Source: Globisporangium splendens
Taxonomy: Eukaryota; Oomycota; Peronosporomycetes; Pythiales; Pythiaceae
Reading direction: 5' to 3'
NCBI GenBank assembly: GCA_006386115.1
Contig: VFIW01000003.1
Coordinates: 124,001-188,000 of the forward strand
Length of the DNA: 64,000 bases
Below are positions 1-8,923 of the stretch, one piece after another (within the stretch, counting starts at the first letter, position 1; each line of letters opens with the position of its first letter). The notes below the pieces were generated by a model. The model was not told the DNA's origin and made no database searches. It saw only the letters and a program-made list of their open reading frames with translations. The position numbers were made by a program, and so were the translations under genes.

Positions 1-145
1 ACTATTCTCACAAAAAATCTCAAAATTCATATAAATTATAAAATCATAGATACAAGTGTAGGATTATATTTATGGTAGAAACTGTCAACGCTAGGTAGAT
101 TGAGTAGTCACTCTGTCTAATTCTAGTAATATAGACAACTTTCAA
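1..145 (+). mobile_element. 3' tail of an upstream LINE copy (LINE copy 1)
   Basis: This stretch is almost identical to the last ~145 bp of the full-length LINE that ends at 8319. Both contain the AT-rich tail with the run 'gtaggattatatttatgg' and end in 'caac(c)tttcaa'. Only a few substitutions and small indels separate them. The body of the element lies outside the window. Immediately after it comes a copy of the first 15 nt of tRNA-Met, the expected position of a target-site duplication. Confidence 0.9.
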
Positions 146-160
146 CTGAGCCAAAGGAGC
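146..160 (-). repeat. 15-nt tRNA-Met 5' fragment (target-site duplication of LINE copy 1)
   Basis: These 15 nt are identical to 824-838, which are nucleotides 1-15 of the tRNA-Met gene read on the minus strand. They sit directly at the 3' end of LINE copy 1. This matches a target-site duplication left by insertion at the 5' end of a tRNA-Met gene, with the second nick after tRNA nucleotide 15 (in the D-loop). Confidence 0.85.
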
Positions 161-765
161 AATATACTCGCCCTACCCCACACGCTCACAACACATTCAA
201 AACAACACACACAACACACGCGCTCCACACGCCACACCTCGCACACAACACACAACATCACACCATATTCACACACAACACCACGCGCGTCGCCACTCCC
301 GCGACCTCCCACAGCCTCCGACAACCCCCTCTGCGCACACATGTTCATACCATGCATGTCGCCCCTCCACGAACCGAACCGAACCGAACCGAACCGAACC
401 GCACGCGCGCACAACACAACACAACACAACACGGATCGCGTCTCTTGACCCCGTGTCCTGTCCTTGCGCTCGTCCTCCAGCTTCGCTCCAGACATCGCCC
501 ACACTCCACAAAAGCGGCTACACGGTCCACTGAGCGACGTCCGGTACGAAACCTACTCGCTTCAACATACATACATGCTTGATTGCTTGATTGCGTTATT
601 GTGGAGGCGGCGTCGGAGAGGCAAGAGCACCCCGACGAACTCACAAAGCACCTGGGAAGCATCCTCGACACCTGCCAAAGCACACATCCATCTGTCCATC
701 GTGTGCGCTCGTTCAGCATCCAAAAGCATCCAAAAGCATTCAAAAGCATCCAAAACGAAAAGGAT
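161..765. other. Intergenic spacer with simple repeats
   Basis: No convincing gene is visible. The stretch holds C/A-rich sequence (161-350), a pentanucleotide array of GAACC units (about 371-400), an ACAAC array (about 411-432) and four imperfect copies of a 10-mer CAAAAGCATC (about 719-755). Open frames here are low-complexity translations of these repeats. It is probably the original upstream flank of a tRNA-Met gene, because it begins right after the 15-nt tRNA fragment. Confidence 0.6.
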
Positions 766-838
766 TGCTCCCTACCAGGATCGAACTGGTGACCTTCAGA
801 TTATGAGACTAACGCTCTACCGACTGAGCCAAAGGAGC
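766..838 (-). tRNA. tRNA-Met (CAT), elongator type
   Basis: A complete 73-nt cloverleaf can be folded on the minus strand. The acceptor stem is GCTCCTT with AGGGAGC, the D stem GCTC with GAGC, the anticodon loop CTCATAA (anticodon CAT) and the T stem ACCAG with CTGGT around loop TTCGATC; the discriminator is A. The anticodon arm has the elongator-Met pattern (loop CTCATAA followed by TCTGAAGG) rather than the initiator one. A TTTT Pol III terminator on the minus strand (plus-strand AAAA, 758-761) lies 4 nt past the 3' end. There is no intron. The 5' end touches the first base of LINE copy 2. Confidence 0.95.
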
Positions 839-930
839 ACTTCTCAATTTGCCGGCTACCCCTCAAGTCGACTCTTCAGAAGAACCCTCTCCCAGCCGCC
901 GCCTTCGCCGCCATCCCTCCGCCTGTCCCC

Positions 931-3525
931 ATGGAAAATCCAACTTCCGCCTCTTCTCTTCCTTCCGAGCAGCTGCCACGTGTCGCATCTGGTCTGGAAT
1001 CTGGGTTCGCACCCAGTATCCAGCCAGGTCCCACTCCTGGCCCATCCCCCTCGGAAATTTTGGGAAGGTCTGGACCTCTTCCTTTGAGTGGCGTTTCAGC
1101 CTCTCAACCCGACGCGCCTCCATCTCCTCGTTCGCTTGCGCCAACCGCTCCGTCTGCTCCTGAGCCGAATGGAATAGACGACGAAGTGGATGTGTCGATG
1201 GAAATTCCGCCGAATAAGATCGTCTCGCCTCCTGACACCCCGTCAGATGATGAGCGGATGGAACTCGCGCTGCCTCCTGCCAACGCCGCCTCGCATCCAA
1301 GCGCGGATCCGCGTCCGACAATGGCCGATGTGCTCGCGCAACAAGAACTCCTCCGTCGCGACAATGCTGAAGCAGACGCTGTGCGTCGTCGTGTGGAGAC
1401 CCCAAAGCCTCTCGCCTGCGACATTGAAGCGATTGAACGCCAGTACGCCGCAGGCAGTGACTGGTCGTTCATTGCCCCACGCATGGAACAAGCGCGTCCG
1501 TATGCACTCCCTCGAGCCAAGTACGACATGGTGATCGACACTGGACGGACGCTCGCGAAGACTCCGCTCCAGAAGATCATGGCGTCGCTTTCTGGCAAGA
1601 ATCACGGCAATGAAGCTCTCGAAGACTTGTACCAGCGCTACGAGATCGGTCAGATCTCCAAGCTCCCTGGTGGCAACCTTCGCGTCAAGGTGAAATCGAA
1701 GGAAGCCTGCCTGCTCCTCGAGCGCACGAAGGTGAACATCCTCGGTGGTGTCTTCACGTTCAAGGAGTTTGACGTCCTTGGCGGGAAGTACTTCCTTGAT
1801 ATCGCCAATGTCGACTCGGACACTGACACGGATGTGATCCTACACCGGTTGTTCTTGCTCGGATGCAAGCCGGTATACGATACCTTCCGCGAAGTGAATC
1901 TCGTGACTGGTATCACGTCTGCGACCTGGCGAGTGTACTTCTTGTCCACATCGTGTCCAAGCGCATTGATGGTGAACGGCAGTGTCTGCGACCAAGTGTT
2001 GTTCGACAACAAGCTGCACCCCGCGCATGGGAAGAATGCTCCGTTCCAGTCCGAGCGCTTGCCATACGGTTATCGCTCACATCATGGACTTGATCTAGGT
2101 ACTTCCGACAGTGTTTCTCCATCGAGTGGGCCAGTGACTGAGCCAGCTCGACAAAAGCAGCAACAGCAGCAACAGCAACATCAACCGAAGACTTACGCGC
2201 AAGCTGCAAACGCAAAGCCGATGCCGAAGCAAACCTCACTGCAGAAAGCAGTTGAGGAAGCGAAGAGACGTGAAGGCCAGCCCCAGCACGGAGCTCAGCA
2301 TGGGCAACAGTCCGTTGCCAACCAGCTCGCCAAGCTTCCAAGCAACTCCGACGACGCACTGTCGATTTCCACCTTCAATGGCTCGAATGGTAAGATCACT
2401 CCACCTGGAAGTCCGAAAGCTCCGAAGAAGCTACTCTTGTTGACCAACGGACCAGACGATGGTTTCGCCACGGTGTCCAAGAACAAGAAGAAACGCTCGC
2501 GCAATGCGATTGATTTCTCCAACCTGATGGTGAAACAATCTGCACAGCCTTTGAATGGCATCGCCACCTCCAACTACTTTCAAGCACTCCAGTCGATGGA
2601 GGTCAAGTTCAAATCGAAGAACGCGACTGCTGATAAGAAGTATGGAGTCCGCCACCAAATTCTCCCAGTGGATGTGAAACGTCCTGCTGAGTTGAAGACC
2701 TCGACCGAGTCTGCCTTTTTCGTCGAGAAGCATCACACCAAGATCAGGAAGGCGTCAAAGGCATCGCCACTCCTTGAAGTGACCGAGTCGATGCTCAACG
2801 ACGAGAACACGGCGCTTCTCAACACCCTCCCTGACCGTCTAGCTGAAGCAGACAAGAAGGTCGAAGGCGTGTGCAAGCTCCTCGAGAACGCCACGAATCC
2901 CGACCACATCACGAAGAAGGCGATCGAGTCTCCTCTCGCTTTCAACAGTGCTCTGTCACTGAAGATGGCAGGGAGTGGTCATGAGATTGCTGAGGTCGCC
3001 CAGTTGCATGTGATCAACCGCGTGCTGTGTGCGACTCATCCGAATGACGACACCACTTTCAGCACGAAATGGAAGAAGTTGATGGGAACAGCAGTTCCAT
3101 CAAAACGAGCCGACATCATCAAGACGTGCGCGAAGTGGTGGACGACGTCGGATTCGATCAAGGAGCTGACTCGTGCATCCAAGGCTTTGGGCTTCTTCGA
3201 GCTCATGCTCATGTCGATCGCGCCGACGATCTTTGCCAACGACCACTGGATCCAGTACCTCACTGGTCAGCCAGTCGAGTGGATCCCAGCACACAACGCG
3301 CGTCTCCTCCATCCCAATACCCTCCTTCGTCTCTTGCGGTCCGAGCTTGGCTCTCACTGCATGCAGCAATGGAGCGAGGTGCAGTGGCAAGGTCACCTTC
3401 TGGACGACCTCGAGTCGCTCCAAACACTGGACGGTTTCTACCCGGAAGACTCTTCAGTGTTGCAGCTCCAAGTCACTGGTGGTGAGGTTACGATGGTAGC
3501 GGGCGGTTTGGCGACTCGTTGCTAA
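931..3525 (+). CDS. LINE ORF1 protein (864 aa)
   Basis: This is the first ORF of the LINE, expected to be the RNA-binding, RNP-forming protein. The start is supported by copy 3, which has an ATG in the same context followed by the same residues (MENP). The N-terminal ~110 residues are Ser/Pro-rich and vary between copies. From about residue 120 to 390 the two copies are strongly conserved, including a K/L-P-G-G-N-L-R-V-K-V-K-S-K segment, which suggests a folded core. A poly-Gln run follows at about residue 410. The C-terminal half is helical and charged. No CCHC knuckle is seen. The reading frame ends at a TAA that overlaps the start of the ORF2 frame by 26 nt. Confidence 0.88.
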   Translation: MENPTSASSLPSEQLPRVASGLESGFAPSIQPGPTPGPSPSEILGRSGPLPLSGVSASQPDAPPSPRSLAPTAPSAPEPNGIDDEVDVSMEIPPNKIVSPPDTPSDDERMELALPPANAASHPSADPRPTMADVLAQQELLRRDNAEADAVRRRVETPKPLACDIEAIERQYAAGSDWSFIAPRMEQARPYALPRAKYDMVIDTGRTLAKTPLQKIMASLSGKNHGNEALEDLYQRYEIGQISKLPGGNLRVKVKSKEACLLLERTKVNILGGVFTFKEFDVLGGKYFLDIANVDSDTDTDVILHRLFLLGCKPVYDTFREVNLVTGITSATWRVYFLSTSCPSALMVNGSVCDQVLFDNKLHPAHGKNAPFQSERLPYGYRSHHGLDLGTSDSVSPSSGPVTEPARQKQQQQQQQHQPKTYAQAANAKPMPKQTSLQKAVEEAKRREGQPQHGAQHGQQSVANQLAKLPSNSDDALSISTFNGSNGKITPPGSPKAPKKLLLLTNGPDDGFATVSKNKKKRSRNAIDFSNLMVKQSAQPLNGIATSNYFQALQSMEVKFKSKNATADKKYGVRHQILPVDVKRPAELKTSTESAFFVEKHHTKIRKASKASPLLEVTESMLNDENTALLNTLPDRLAEADKKVEGVCKLLENATNPDHITKKAIESPLAFNSALSLKMAGSGHEIAEVAQLHVINRVLCATHPNDDTTFSTKWKKLMGTAVPSKRADIIKTCAKWWTTSDSIKELTRASKALGFFELMLMSIAPTIFANDHWIQYLTGQPVEWIPAHNARLLHPNTLLRLLRSELGSHCMQQWSEVQWQGHLLDDLESLQTLDGFYPEDSSVLQLQVTGGEVTMVAGGLATRC

Positions 3526-3571
3526 ACCATCCTCATCCAACACCACCTGGAGCAACATTAGTGTTCTGACT

Positions 3572-6500
3572 GTGAACACTAATGGCATCAAGAAGAACGG
3601 TCATTTATATATTGAGAGCATGCTCTCCAAGTACTCGGTGTCGTGTGTCCAAGAAACCAAGTTCGGCGACAACACACACCTTTCCAATTTCAAGTTCCAC
3701 CTCGACTCGAGCTTCAAGCACAAGGTCTTCGTGAACGACCCGAACTGCCAGCTCGATCGACCGACACGAGGAAGAAGCAATGGAGTGCTCACGGCACTCC
3801 GTTCCGACTTCCCAGGCTTCGACTCGGCTATCGAGCTACCAAGTCTATCGGTCGCAGGTCGCTACCTCGTCGTGAAAGTGGTGGTTGAGGGTGCTCCCAT
3901 CTACATCCACAACGTGTACGCGCCAGTGGACCAGCAAGAGAAACAGCAATTCTTCTCGAGTTTGGACACCGAAGGGTTCGAAGATCAAGCGACGCATTTT
4001 GTGTTGGGAGATCTCAACACTCCTCTCGACCCCAGACTCGACTCGTCGTCTCCCGACTTGCGCTATGACCCTGGCAGGTCCAGCTGCTTGGAGTGGTTGG
4101 CGAAGCTGGGTGCCGTGGACGCGTGGCGAATCCACTATGACACCAAGCGAGTCTTCACTGGTCCTCTTCCTCGGAAGAACCGTCTGGACTACATCTTGTT
4201 GTCCGAAGACTTCTACGAACGCTTCTACGACGACTCCAAGTACTTCCTGCCGAAGCATGCTGGTGATCACCTCGCTCACAGTGTGAGTTTCAGGTCTGGC
4301 TCGCAGTTGCACGGTCGAGGGTACTGGAAGTTCCCTCGCTACCTTCTCGAGTACCCACTCGTGGTCTCGGCGATCGAGAAGGAGGCAGAGATGGTGCTCG
4401 ACAAGCTTCGCACTTCGACATACCCTGGCAAGGTGTGGGAGAAGTGGAAGGAGAGCATCAAGTCCCAGCTCCAAGACGTGCAGAAGAAACTGAGGATGCA
4501 AGACACTCAAGCTGTCGAAGAGGCTCGGATCCAACTCGATCAAGCTGCTGCTCAGTATCGCGTCGCTTCCAATGACTCAAATCGAGAGCACTTCGATGAA
4601 GCCATGAGAAACTACAAGGAGATGGTCACGAGGACGAGCCAGTACAACCAAGATACTGCGTTCGACTTCCAAGCGGCCAACTCCGAGAAGTCCACCAAGC
4701 ACTTCTTTCGTCCATTGGATACGAGCTTGAGAAGGGTCTCGATCGAAGAGGTGATGACACCGAGTGGCAGTGTCTCATCGAATCCTCAAGAGATATCGCT
4801 TCGCTTCCTGGAGCACTGGGGATCCGAGATGGGAGATCCTGACAGTCCAGCAGGAAGAGCTCCTCCACCCGACGAAACCATGCAGCGCAAGCTTCTCGAC
4901 TCGATTGTTTGCTTCGTTGCTGAGGTTGATCGTGCCATTTTGAACGCACCAGTCACCGCTTCTGACCTCGCAAGCGCAATCAGACACATGAAGGCATCCT
5001 CAGCACCCGGCATGGATGGATTGACTGCTGGTTTCTACCAGGTCGCTCCGGATGTGTTCGGTGAGTGTCTGAGTATCGTGTTCAATGATCGACTCCAACG
5101 AGGAGTGCTTTTGTCATCTCAGCGCAAGTCTGCAGTCGTGCTGCTACACAAGAAAGGTTCGCGAGCAGATCCAGGCAACTACCGACCCATCGCACTCGTG
5201 CAGGTCGATGTGAAGGTGTTGTCCAAAGCGCTGACGTACCGGCTCCAGCAAGTCATCCTCGACTTGATCCATCCCGACCAAAAGGGATTCGTCAAAGGTC
5301 GCTCAATCCATCACCATGTGCGGTTCCTCGCAGATCTGCAAGACTTGGTGACGAGTCGAGACGAAGAAGCGTACGCGCTGTTCTTGGACTTTGAGAAGGC
5401 GTTCGACCGAGTCAACTGGGACTACATGTTCCGAGTACTCGAGCGAATGGGGATCGGCTCGGAGTTTGTGCAGTGGATCAAGCTTCTATACACTGAGCCT
5501 CAAGCCCACCTCGTCATCAACCAGAACATCCAGCCGGCGCTGCATCCGACGAGAGGAGTGAAGCAAGGCGACCCGTTGTCAGCGCTGCTCTTCATCTTGA
5601 CCATCGAGCCGCTCGGCAACCTGCTACGGTCCCACGAAGAGTACGGAGTGTGTCTCAACGCAGACCACACCTCCACGAGCATCTTCTTCGCGGACGACTC
5701 GACTCTTCTGAGCAGCTCGATACCAAACCTGCAAGCACAGCTCGGGATCGTAAAGGAGTACTGCAAAGGCTCTGGCGCGAAGCTCAACCTTGCCAAGTCG
5801 ATGCTGCTGGCGCTCAACCGGAACCAGACCTGTCCGCCGCTCGCTGGAGTGCACGTTCTAGGTCGAGCGGAGACGGTGAAATATCTCGGTATCCCTTTTG
5901 GCCAGTCGTCGGTCGATGAAGACCTCGTGGAGTTCCTTGAGCAGCGCTTCTACGACGGCTTCAAGCTGTGGTACAGACGCGCGCGAACGCTCCGTGGTCG
6001 GCTCTTGGTGGCTCAAACGATGGTTCTCTCCCGCCTGTGGCATTACACCCAGCACGTGTCGATCCCGACCACGGTTGTGAGGAGGTGGCAGTCGATGCTG
6101 AACCGGTTCGTGCTGAGTCGGAAGCACGACCGCGACGCGTCGCACATCCAGCTCATCCCTCGCGAGTTCCTGTACCTCCCGAGGAGTGACGGTGGTCTGC
6201 AGATCCCAAGCCTAGACGCGCACCTCAAGCGGCAACGTCTTCAGCTTGTGCTGCAGTTCATGCGAGCGGCGACTGCAGATGGTGTGCGGAACTGGACGAC
6301 TGCGAGCACGGAGCTGCTCAAGCTCGTTCTTCCTCGCACAGGTGGCTGCAACGCACTCGACTTTCTCGTGATCTCTCCGCTCCGACATGGCGACATGATC
6401 CAGTGGAGACACACTTCAGCTTGGTGGCGAACGACGTGGAAATCGTGGTACATGATTCGCTGGGAGATCACGTGGCACGACCTTCCTCCGGACGAGCGCG

Positions 6501-6871
6501 CTTGGTACGGTCTTCGACAGCCAATCTGGTTCCACTCGGACACAGAGCTTCACTTCGAGCAGACTCCGAGAGTTCACACCAGCTCAGCACATCGACGGTG
6601 CATCGGGATGGTGCCGGAGCCTCAACGGAGTTTCAGGCTGCATGTGTCAAGAGTCTTCGGTGTGCGGTCGCTTGCCGACTTCATGCGCGAGGGTTGTGCT
6701 TGGCCGTCGCAGCAAGACTTCGTCCAGCGCCATCTCGACTTCACGCTCGTGTCGACCACACCTGGTCAACAGGCGAAGTGGCTGCGAGTGCTGTACAACG
6801 AGGCAACGCAGATCGTCGAGCGCCTGGGTGCGCGAGAGCTTGTGTTGCAGACCACGAGTGCTGCGAGATGA
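3572..6871 (+). CDS. LINE ORF2: APE endonuclease and reverse transcriptase
   Basis: ORF2 makes the target nick and copies the element RNA into the site. Endonuclease motifs appear in order: N-T-N-G near the start, VQETK, YAPVD, LGDLN, RLDYIL and GDHLAHS. RT motifs follow: YRPIAL, KGFVKGRS, FLDFEKAFDRVNWD, GVKQGDPLS, the catalytic FADD (5687-5698), GAKLN and YLGIPFG. The frame is open from 3500, and the first in-frame ATG (3620) lies after the first endonuclease motif. Expression therefore probably needs a +1 frameshift out of ORF1 or non-AUG re-initiation. A TGA at 6869 ends the frame before the C-terminal zinc-binding domain, which continues in the same frame. Confidence 0.9.
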   Translation: MNTNGIKKNGHLYIESMLSKYSVSCVQETKFGDNTHLSNFKFHLDSSFKHKVFVNDPNCQLDRPTRGRSNGVLTALRSDFPGFDSAIELPSLSVAGRYLVVKVVVEGAPIYIHNVYAPVDQQEKQQFFSSLDTEGFEDQATHFVLGDLNTPLDPRLDSSSPDLRYDPGRSSCLEWLAKLGAVDAWRIHYDTKRVFTGPLPRKNRLDYILLSEDFYERFYDDSKYFLPKHAGDHLAHSVSFRSGSQLHGRGYWKFPRYLLEYPLVVSAIEKEAEMVLDKLRTSTYPGKVWEKWKESIKSQLQDVQKKLRMQDTQAVEEARIQLDQAAAQYRVASNDSNREHFDEAMRNYKEMVTRTSQYNQDTAFDFQAANSEKSTKHFFRPLDTSLRRVSIEEVMTPSGSVSSNPQEISLRFLEHWGSEMGDPDSPAGRAPPPDETMQRKLLDSIVCFVAEVDRAILNAPVTASDLASAIRHMKASSAPGMDGLTAGFYQVAPDVFGECLSIVFNDRLQRGVLLSSQRKSAVVLLHKKGSRADPGNYRPIALVQVDVKVLSKALTYRLQQVILDLIHPDQKGFVKGRSIHHHVRFLADLQDLVTSRDEEAYALFLDFEKAFDRVNWDYMFRVLERMGIGSEFVQWIKLLYTEPQAHLVINQNIQPALHPTRGVKQGDPLSALLFILTIEPLGNLLRSHEEYGVCLNADHTSTSIFFADDSTLLSSSIPNLQAQLGIVKEYCKGSGAKLNLAKSMLLALNRNQTCPPLAGVHVLGRAETVKYLGIPFGQSSVDEDLVEFLEQRFYDGFKLWYRRARTLRGRLLVAQTMVLSRLWHYTQHVSIPTTVVRRWQSMLNRFVLSRKHDRDASHIQLIPREFLYLPRSDGGLQIPSLDAHLKRQRLQLVLQFMRAATADGVRNWTTASTELLKLVLPRTGGCNALDFLVISPLRHGDMIQWRHTSAWWRTTWKSWYMIRWEITWHDLPPDERAWYGLRQPIWFHSDTELHFEQTPRVHTSSAHRRCIGMVPEPQRSFRLHVSRVFGVRSLADFMREGCAWPSQQDFVQRHLDFTLVSTTPGQQAKWLRVLYNEATQIVERLGARELVLQTTSAAR

Positions 6872-7645
6872 GCGGTGCCGCACCTGGGCTGCAAGAGCGG
6901 TGTGAAAGTGTGCTTGATCCCTGCGATTCCGCGGTCGGCGCTTCTTCGCGTGGTGTGGACACCAGCACCGCCGACAAAGCCGCACCCGATGACTCTTCAC
7001 TCGCAACGCGTAGACGAGCAGCAGATCAAGGCGTTCGTCAAGTACTCCAAGCACCTGCGCAAGATCTTGCTCCCCGTGTTCGAAGACCTGCAGTTTCGCC
7101 TCGCGTTTCGCCTTCTCCTCGTGCGCTCGCGGTTCTGGTTTCTGCAACAGTCGAACCCGCGCATCGTCTACTGCGTCCGCGATGGATGCGACGCAATTGA
7201 GACCGAGAAGCACTTGTTCTTCGAGTGTTCTCTCGCAGCGAGGATCTGGGAGCACATGCGACTTCTCATGGCGCCGTTCTTCCGCTCACACCCGACGTGG
7301 ATTGGGATTGCGACGGCGAAGAAGCCTGTCATCCAGGACGACTGGAAGGAGTGCGAGGACGTCATCTGCGACGTGTGGCACACGCTGCGCGCTGTTGCTC
7401 TTCACTTCATCTGGTCAGACCGCAATCGGTGCTTGTTCGACGGAAGACAACCCACACCGGTGACCCCTGCAATGGCAGTCATATACACAACTGTCAGTGC
7501 ACACATCCGACACAACATGAGAAGAAGATATGAAGAGGAAGACTTACGGTTGCTCAAGAGAGTGGTGACGAAGATGCGGACGCTCCAGGCATTCGACGAC
7601 TTCATGGCAGCTCACCCGACGATGCTCCAGATTCGGGTCCGATAG
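6872..7645 (+). pseudogene. C-terminal zf-RVT-like domain of LINE ORF2, separated by one stop codon
   Basis: This segment is in the same frame as ORF2 and separated from it by one TGA (6869-6871). It encodes a helical region and then a Cys/His cluster with CVRDGCD, HLFFECS and IWEHM. This resembles the zinc-binding domain found after the RT domain in many plant and oomycete LINEs. Without the stop, ORF2 would be roughly 1360-1380 aa. Most likely this is a single nonsense mutation; stop readthrough is the alternative. Confidence 0.75.
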
Positions 7646-8319
7646 GAGCGCTTCTTCCAACTCGAACGTGGCCAATGACAACGAAGAGAAGTTCCCAGAG
7701 CTTCAAAAATCGAAAAACTCGCGCTTCAGATCCCCCAACCACCGTTGCTTCCCAACACCACCGCCTCGTCGAAACAGCAACACACAAGATCGGATTCTTC
7801 ACAGGAAAGTCGAACTTCGCAGCCCAGCATCACCAGCGACTGTCACGATCAAGACAGGACTTGTACCGCAAGCTTCGACCGCACCAAACGCACCACCTCG
7901 GCCAATACCGCACGACTCCACTCCATCAGCTCCGCGCTCAAATCCGGCTTCGGGGCCCTCACGTTCCCCTGGGGTCCGGACGAGACAGCTGTAGCTTCAG
8001 GAGAAGAATCGCTTGACTTGGCTTCGGCAACGCAGCTTGGCTTGGCTAGGCTCGGGCCTTCACGACTTGACTTGGACGCGCTTGGCTCACCCAGGACTTG
8101 GCTTGGACACTTCAAAATCCCCCTAAATAAGGGAATAGAAGTTCCACTATATACCCCACTTTGGTCCATACGGACTATTCTCACAAAAAATCTCAAAAAT
8201 TATATAAATTATAAAATCGTAGATACAAGTGTAGGATTATATTTATGGTAGAAACTGTCAACGCTAGGTAGATTGAGTAGTCACTCCGTCTAATTCTAGT
8301 AATATAGACAACCTTTCAA

Positions 8320-8334
8320 CTGAGCTAAACGCCC
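8320..8334 (-). repeat. 15-nt tRNA-Ala 5' fragment (target-site duplication)
   Basis: These 15 nt directly follow the LINE copy 2 tail and are identical to 8907-8921, nucleotides 1-15 of the tRNA-Ala gene (minus strand). The cut point relative to the tRNA is the same as at LINE copy 1 with tRNA-Met. The match shows that the right end of this LINE was originally integrated at a tRNA-Ala gene. Confidence 0.88.
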
Positions 8335-8746
8335 TTATTCCATTACACGCACCATACCATACACACTCGCTCCACAACACTCGCAACATTTAGAATCACA
8401 AAATTTATATACACCCTATATGGTAAACCGGGGTGGGGAGGCTTGCATCGTCCCAGGAGTGATTGGCGACTTGGCTTTAGTGGAGCGTACTCTGCACTGA
8501 AACATGCAGACAACGTGCCATGAAGCACCACGAAGTCGAAAGATTGAAGGAAAGCACGGAAAAGAGAGCAGCCTCTCCTCTTGTGAGCCAGGCGGTGGGC
8601 GGAGTGATTCGAAACGAGCAAAGAAACAGACGAGTGCGCAAACAGACCAGTACTGGGACCTTCGCTTGCCTGCTGCTGACGCGAATTTGATGCCAGAACA
8701 TGAGACTGCAGTGTCGACTTCGCCGGATGTAAAAGCTCACACACAC

Positions 8747-8799
<53 letters not shown>

Positions 8800-8848
8800 C
8801 GCAAAGACGCAAGGATGTTGTCTGTGTGGCAGGCAGAGTGCGAAAAAG
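8335..8848. other. Intergenic spacer with a CA microsatellite
   Basis: No gene is recognised. The main feature is a CA-dinucleotide run at about 8738-8796, interrupted once by a G. A TTTTT run on the minus strand (plus-strand 8843-8847) lies just beyond the tRNA-Ala 3' end and can serve as its Pol III terminator. Confidence 0.7.
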
Positions 8849-8921
8849 TGGACGTTGGGGGTATCGATCCCCCTACCTCCCGCATGCGAAGCGGGCGCTC
8901 TACCATCTGAGCTAAACGCCC
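8849..8921 (-). tRNA. tRNA-Ala (CGC)
   Basis: A 73-nt cloverleaf folds on the minus strand. The acceptor stem is GGGCGTT with AACGTCC (one G-T pair), the D stem GCTC with GAGC, the anticodon stem CCCGC with GCGGG around loop TTCGCAT (anticodon CGC) and the T stem GGGGG with CCCCC around loop ATCGATA; the discriminator is A. A T-run terminator follows within a few bases. There is no intron. Its 5' end lies 2 nt from the start of LINE copy 3. The T-loop begins with A rather than the usual T, so its activity is slightly less certain than for tRNA-Met. Confidence 0.92.
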
Positions 8922-8923
8922 CC

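Larger units (their letters stand above)
839..8319 (+). mobile_element. Full-length tRNA-associated non-LTR retrotransposon (LINE copy 2)
   Basis: This 7.5-kb element has a 92-bp 5' leader, ORF1 (931-3525), ORF2 with APE-type endonuclease and reverse transcriptase (opening at 3500) and a ~670-bp 3' UTR. The 3' UTR contains a CTTGGCTTGG-rich stretch (about 8008-8112) and an AT-rich tail. The 5' end is fixed by comparison with copy 3: both begin 'acttctcaatttgccggct', here at the base after the tRNA-Met 5' end. The 3' end is fixed by comparison with copy 1. The left flank is tRNA-Met but the right flank is a tRNA-Ala fragment, so this copy is probably a recombinant. Clade assignment within the L1/Tx1-like group is inference. 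Confidence 0.92.

Noticed and set aside
371..432. Short direct repeats that might be a CRISPR or centromere array
   Set aside because: Simple pentanucleotide microsatellites without spacers; eukaryotic context.
464..1087. Open frame across tRNA-Met and the LINE 5' end
   Set aside because: It crosses a tRNA gene and a retroelement boundary and is repeat-derived.
6403..7200. 265-codon open frame overlapping the end of LINE ORF2
   Set aside because: It overlaps conserved ORF2 codons, is Arg/Ala/Ser-rich and has no domain; a shadow of ORF2.
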